Assembly: GCA_963838095.1 (NCBI GenBank)
Contig: CAWIPO010000007.1
Location: 479,579 to 543,578, forward strand
Length of the DNA stretch: 64,000 nucleotides
From: CAWCGU01 sp963838095
Lineage (GTDB): Bacteria; Actinomycetota; Thermoleophilia; Solirubrobacterales; 70-9
Reading direction: 5' to 3'
The notes under the pieces were generated by a model. The model did no database searches, had not been told where the DNA came from, and was given only the letters and a program-made list of their open reading frames with translations. Made by a program: the position numbers and the translations under genes. This document shows positions 63,009 to 64,000 of the stretch, piece after piece. How positions within the stretch are numbered: the first letter of the stretch is position 1; every line of letters starts with the position of its first letter.

Positions 63009-63648
63009 AAGGCAAGAGCACCACGGCGACTCCGCCTCGGCACGATCCCGGTCGAGTACCTGCTCGCGTGGGCTGCCTCGTGTCGGCGATCGTGCTCGGC
63101 CTCTCGGATCTCGGCACGACGTTCGAGCTCACCCAGGCCGGCGAGCTGAAGGACACGCTCGATGCCGCGACGCCACAACTACGCGATGCTCGTGCTCGCG
63201 ATGTTCGCGATCGGCGCGCTCCTGGTCGCCGTCGGAGCGGGCTCGAAGCCGGCGGCGGTGGCGGTCGCCGTCGCCGGCGTCGTGGCATGCTGCTGTTCCT
63301 GATCGTCGACCTGCCGAAGGCCAACAACGTCGGAGCGATCACCGAGCCGATCTTTTCGCCGAGGCGAAGGCCGAGCCGGCCGCGGGGTTCTGGCTGTCGC
63401 TGCTGGGCGCGCTGGGCTGCGTCAGCGGCGCCGCGCTGGCGACGCTGAGCCCGGAGCAGCTGATGATGACGGGACGGCGGGGCCCGAAGCGAGAGCGAGA
63501 TGAGGCCAAGGACGAGAGGAAGAGGAGTCGTCGGCTGACGAGGCGGCCGAGAAAGCCTCGAACGTCGAGTCGCTCCATGCCCGCGCGTCGGAGTGCGCGA
63601 GAGAGGCGGGCGCGAGAGCGCCGCGAGGCGCGGCGGCGTCCCAGGTAG
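63009..63648 (+). CDS. Membrane protein, tandem copy 2 (frameshifted)
   Basis: About 210 residues; the exact start is unclear because the frame changes near 63050. Segments: PVEYLLAWA, then GCLVSAIVLGLSDLGTTFEL, then AMLVLAMFAIGALLVAVGAG, then LLFLIVDLPKANNVGAITE, then AAGFWLSLLGALGCVSGAAL. The tail is long and very basic (RRLTRRPRKPRTSSRS...). Further breaks lie near 63180 and 63345. Topology and the D-L-P...G-F-W pattern match copy 1, so the two are tandem paralogues. It ends 26 bases from the convergent rpsG stop. Confidence 0.5.
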
Positions 63649-63654
63649 GTGGGA

Positions 63655-63682
63655 CGCTGGTAGCGGCTAGCCGCTACCAGCG
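63655..63682. terminator. Perfect 28-bp palindrome between convergent genes
   Basis: CGCTGGTAGCGGCT is followed by its exact reverse complement. It lies between the convergent membrane-protein gene (stop at 63648) and rpsG, and covers the rpsG stop codon. A bidirectional terminator is the simplest reading. No U-tract on either side. Confidence 0.6.
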
Positions 63683-64000
63683 GTAGTGCAGCGAACGCCT
63701 TGTTCGCCTGCGCCATCCGGAAGATGTCGTCCTTGCGCTTCCAGGCGCCGCCCTGCTGGTTCAGCGAGTCGAGGATCTCGTTTGCGAGCCGGTCGGCCAT
63801 CGACTTCTCGCGCCGGGCGCGGGCGAACTGCACCAGCCACCGCACCGCGAGCGTGCGGCCGCGGCGGACCGGGACCTCGACCGGGACCTGGTAGGTGGCC
63901 CCGCCGACGCGGCGGGAACGAACCTCGAGCACGGGGGTAAGTGCCTTGATCGAATCGTCGAGGACCTCGACTGGCGCCTTCCCGGTCTTCTCGGAGACGA
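63674..64000 (-). CDS. rpsG: 30S ribosomal protein S7, C-terminal part (partial)
   Basis: The last 108 residues; the start is beyond the right edge. KALTPVLEVRSRRVGGATYQ, VPVEVPVRRGRTLAVRWLVQ, EKSMADRLANEILDSLNQQG and KRKDDIFRMAQANKAFA are characteristic. One extra base near 63691 hides the normal end (AHYRW, then TAG at 63676-63674). S7 organises the 30S head. In actinobacteria rpsG normally directly precedes fusA; here 1.6 kb with two opposite-strand genes lies between. Confidence 0.95.

Overview
The window is high-GC (roughly two thirds G+C) chromosomal DNA from an actinobacterium. The gene content fits the class Thermoleophilia (Solirubrobacterales or a relative): a six-gene MCE operon, a CHASE2 protein kinase, an AbiEi/DUF559-type gene, and zinc-binding forms of S4, S14 and L36 inside a classical S10-spc-alpha ribosomal locus. 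The class assignment is inferred from gene content, not from a marker-gene tree. No phage, insertion sequence or CRISPR array is visible.

Layout. 1-12 kb: a minus-strand operon of six MCE (MlaD-like) lipid-binding proteins, followed by an SCP2-type carrier protein, an iron-dependent alcohol dehydrogenase and a DUF3137-like protein. A perfect 22-bp palindrome separates it from a divergent lemA. 12.8-20.2 kb: a CHASE2-Ser/Thr kinase, a glycine-rich secreted protein, superoxide dismutase, a 3-hydroxyacyl-CoA dehydrogenase, tRNA-Pro(CGG), a TVP38-family membrane protein and a DsbA-like protein. 20.2-22.6 kb: a 58-residue HTH-like protein behind a good promoter, an acyl-CoA synthetase and a 43-residue zinc-ribbon protein. 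22.6-31.4 kb: a loosely packed accessory patch of single genes in mixed orientation (amidohydrolase, SnoaL-like, ASCH, antibiotic kinase-like, secreted proteins, cupin, RTX, patatin), with a short hairpin-forming repeat scattered through its first part. 31.5-40.1 kb: dacB, then a minus-strand run ending in ligA and surE that starts with an iron-uptake group (lipoprotein, FTR1 permease, HyuA-like protein, TM-anchored protein) behind iron-box-like sites. 40.2-41.3 kb: a double-hotdog thioesterase. 41.3-62.1 kb: the translation locus, read right to left: fusA, tuf, rpsJ-rplC-rplD-rplW-rplB-rpsS-rplV-rpsC-rplP-rpmC-rpsQ, rplN-rplX-rplE-rpsN-rpsH-rplF-rplR-rpsE-rpmD-rplO-secY-adk-map, rpmJ-rpsM-rpsK-rpsD-rpoA-rplQ-truA. 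62.5-63.7 kb: two tandem membrane-protein genes on the plus strand that separate fusA from rpsG, which runs off the right edge.

Two features set this locus apart. Several ribosomal proteins (S17, L5, S3, S5) carry long low-complexity acidic or Pro/Glu-rich tails. infA is not at its usual place between map and rpmJ, where a decayed AbiEi/DUF559 gene sits instead.

Caution on sequence quality. About twenty frameshifts interrupt clearly functional genes, including the essential fusA, rplC, rplD and rpsG. They concentrate in 0-16 kb and 57-64 kb, and most are consistent with a single extra base. They are most simply read as assembly or sequencing errors, so frameshifted genes are annotated here as intact genes with a local error unless stated otherwise.
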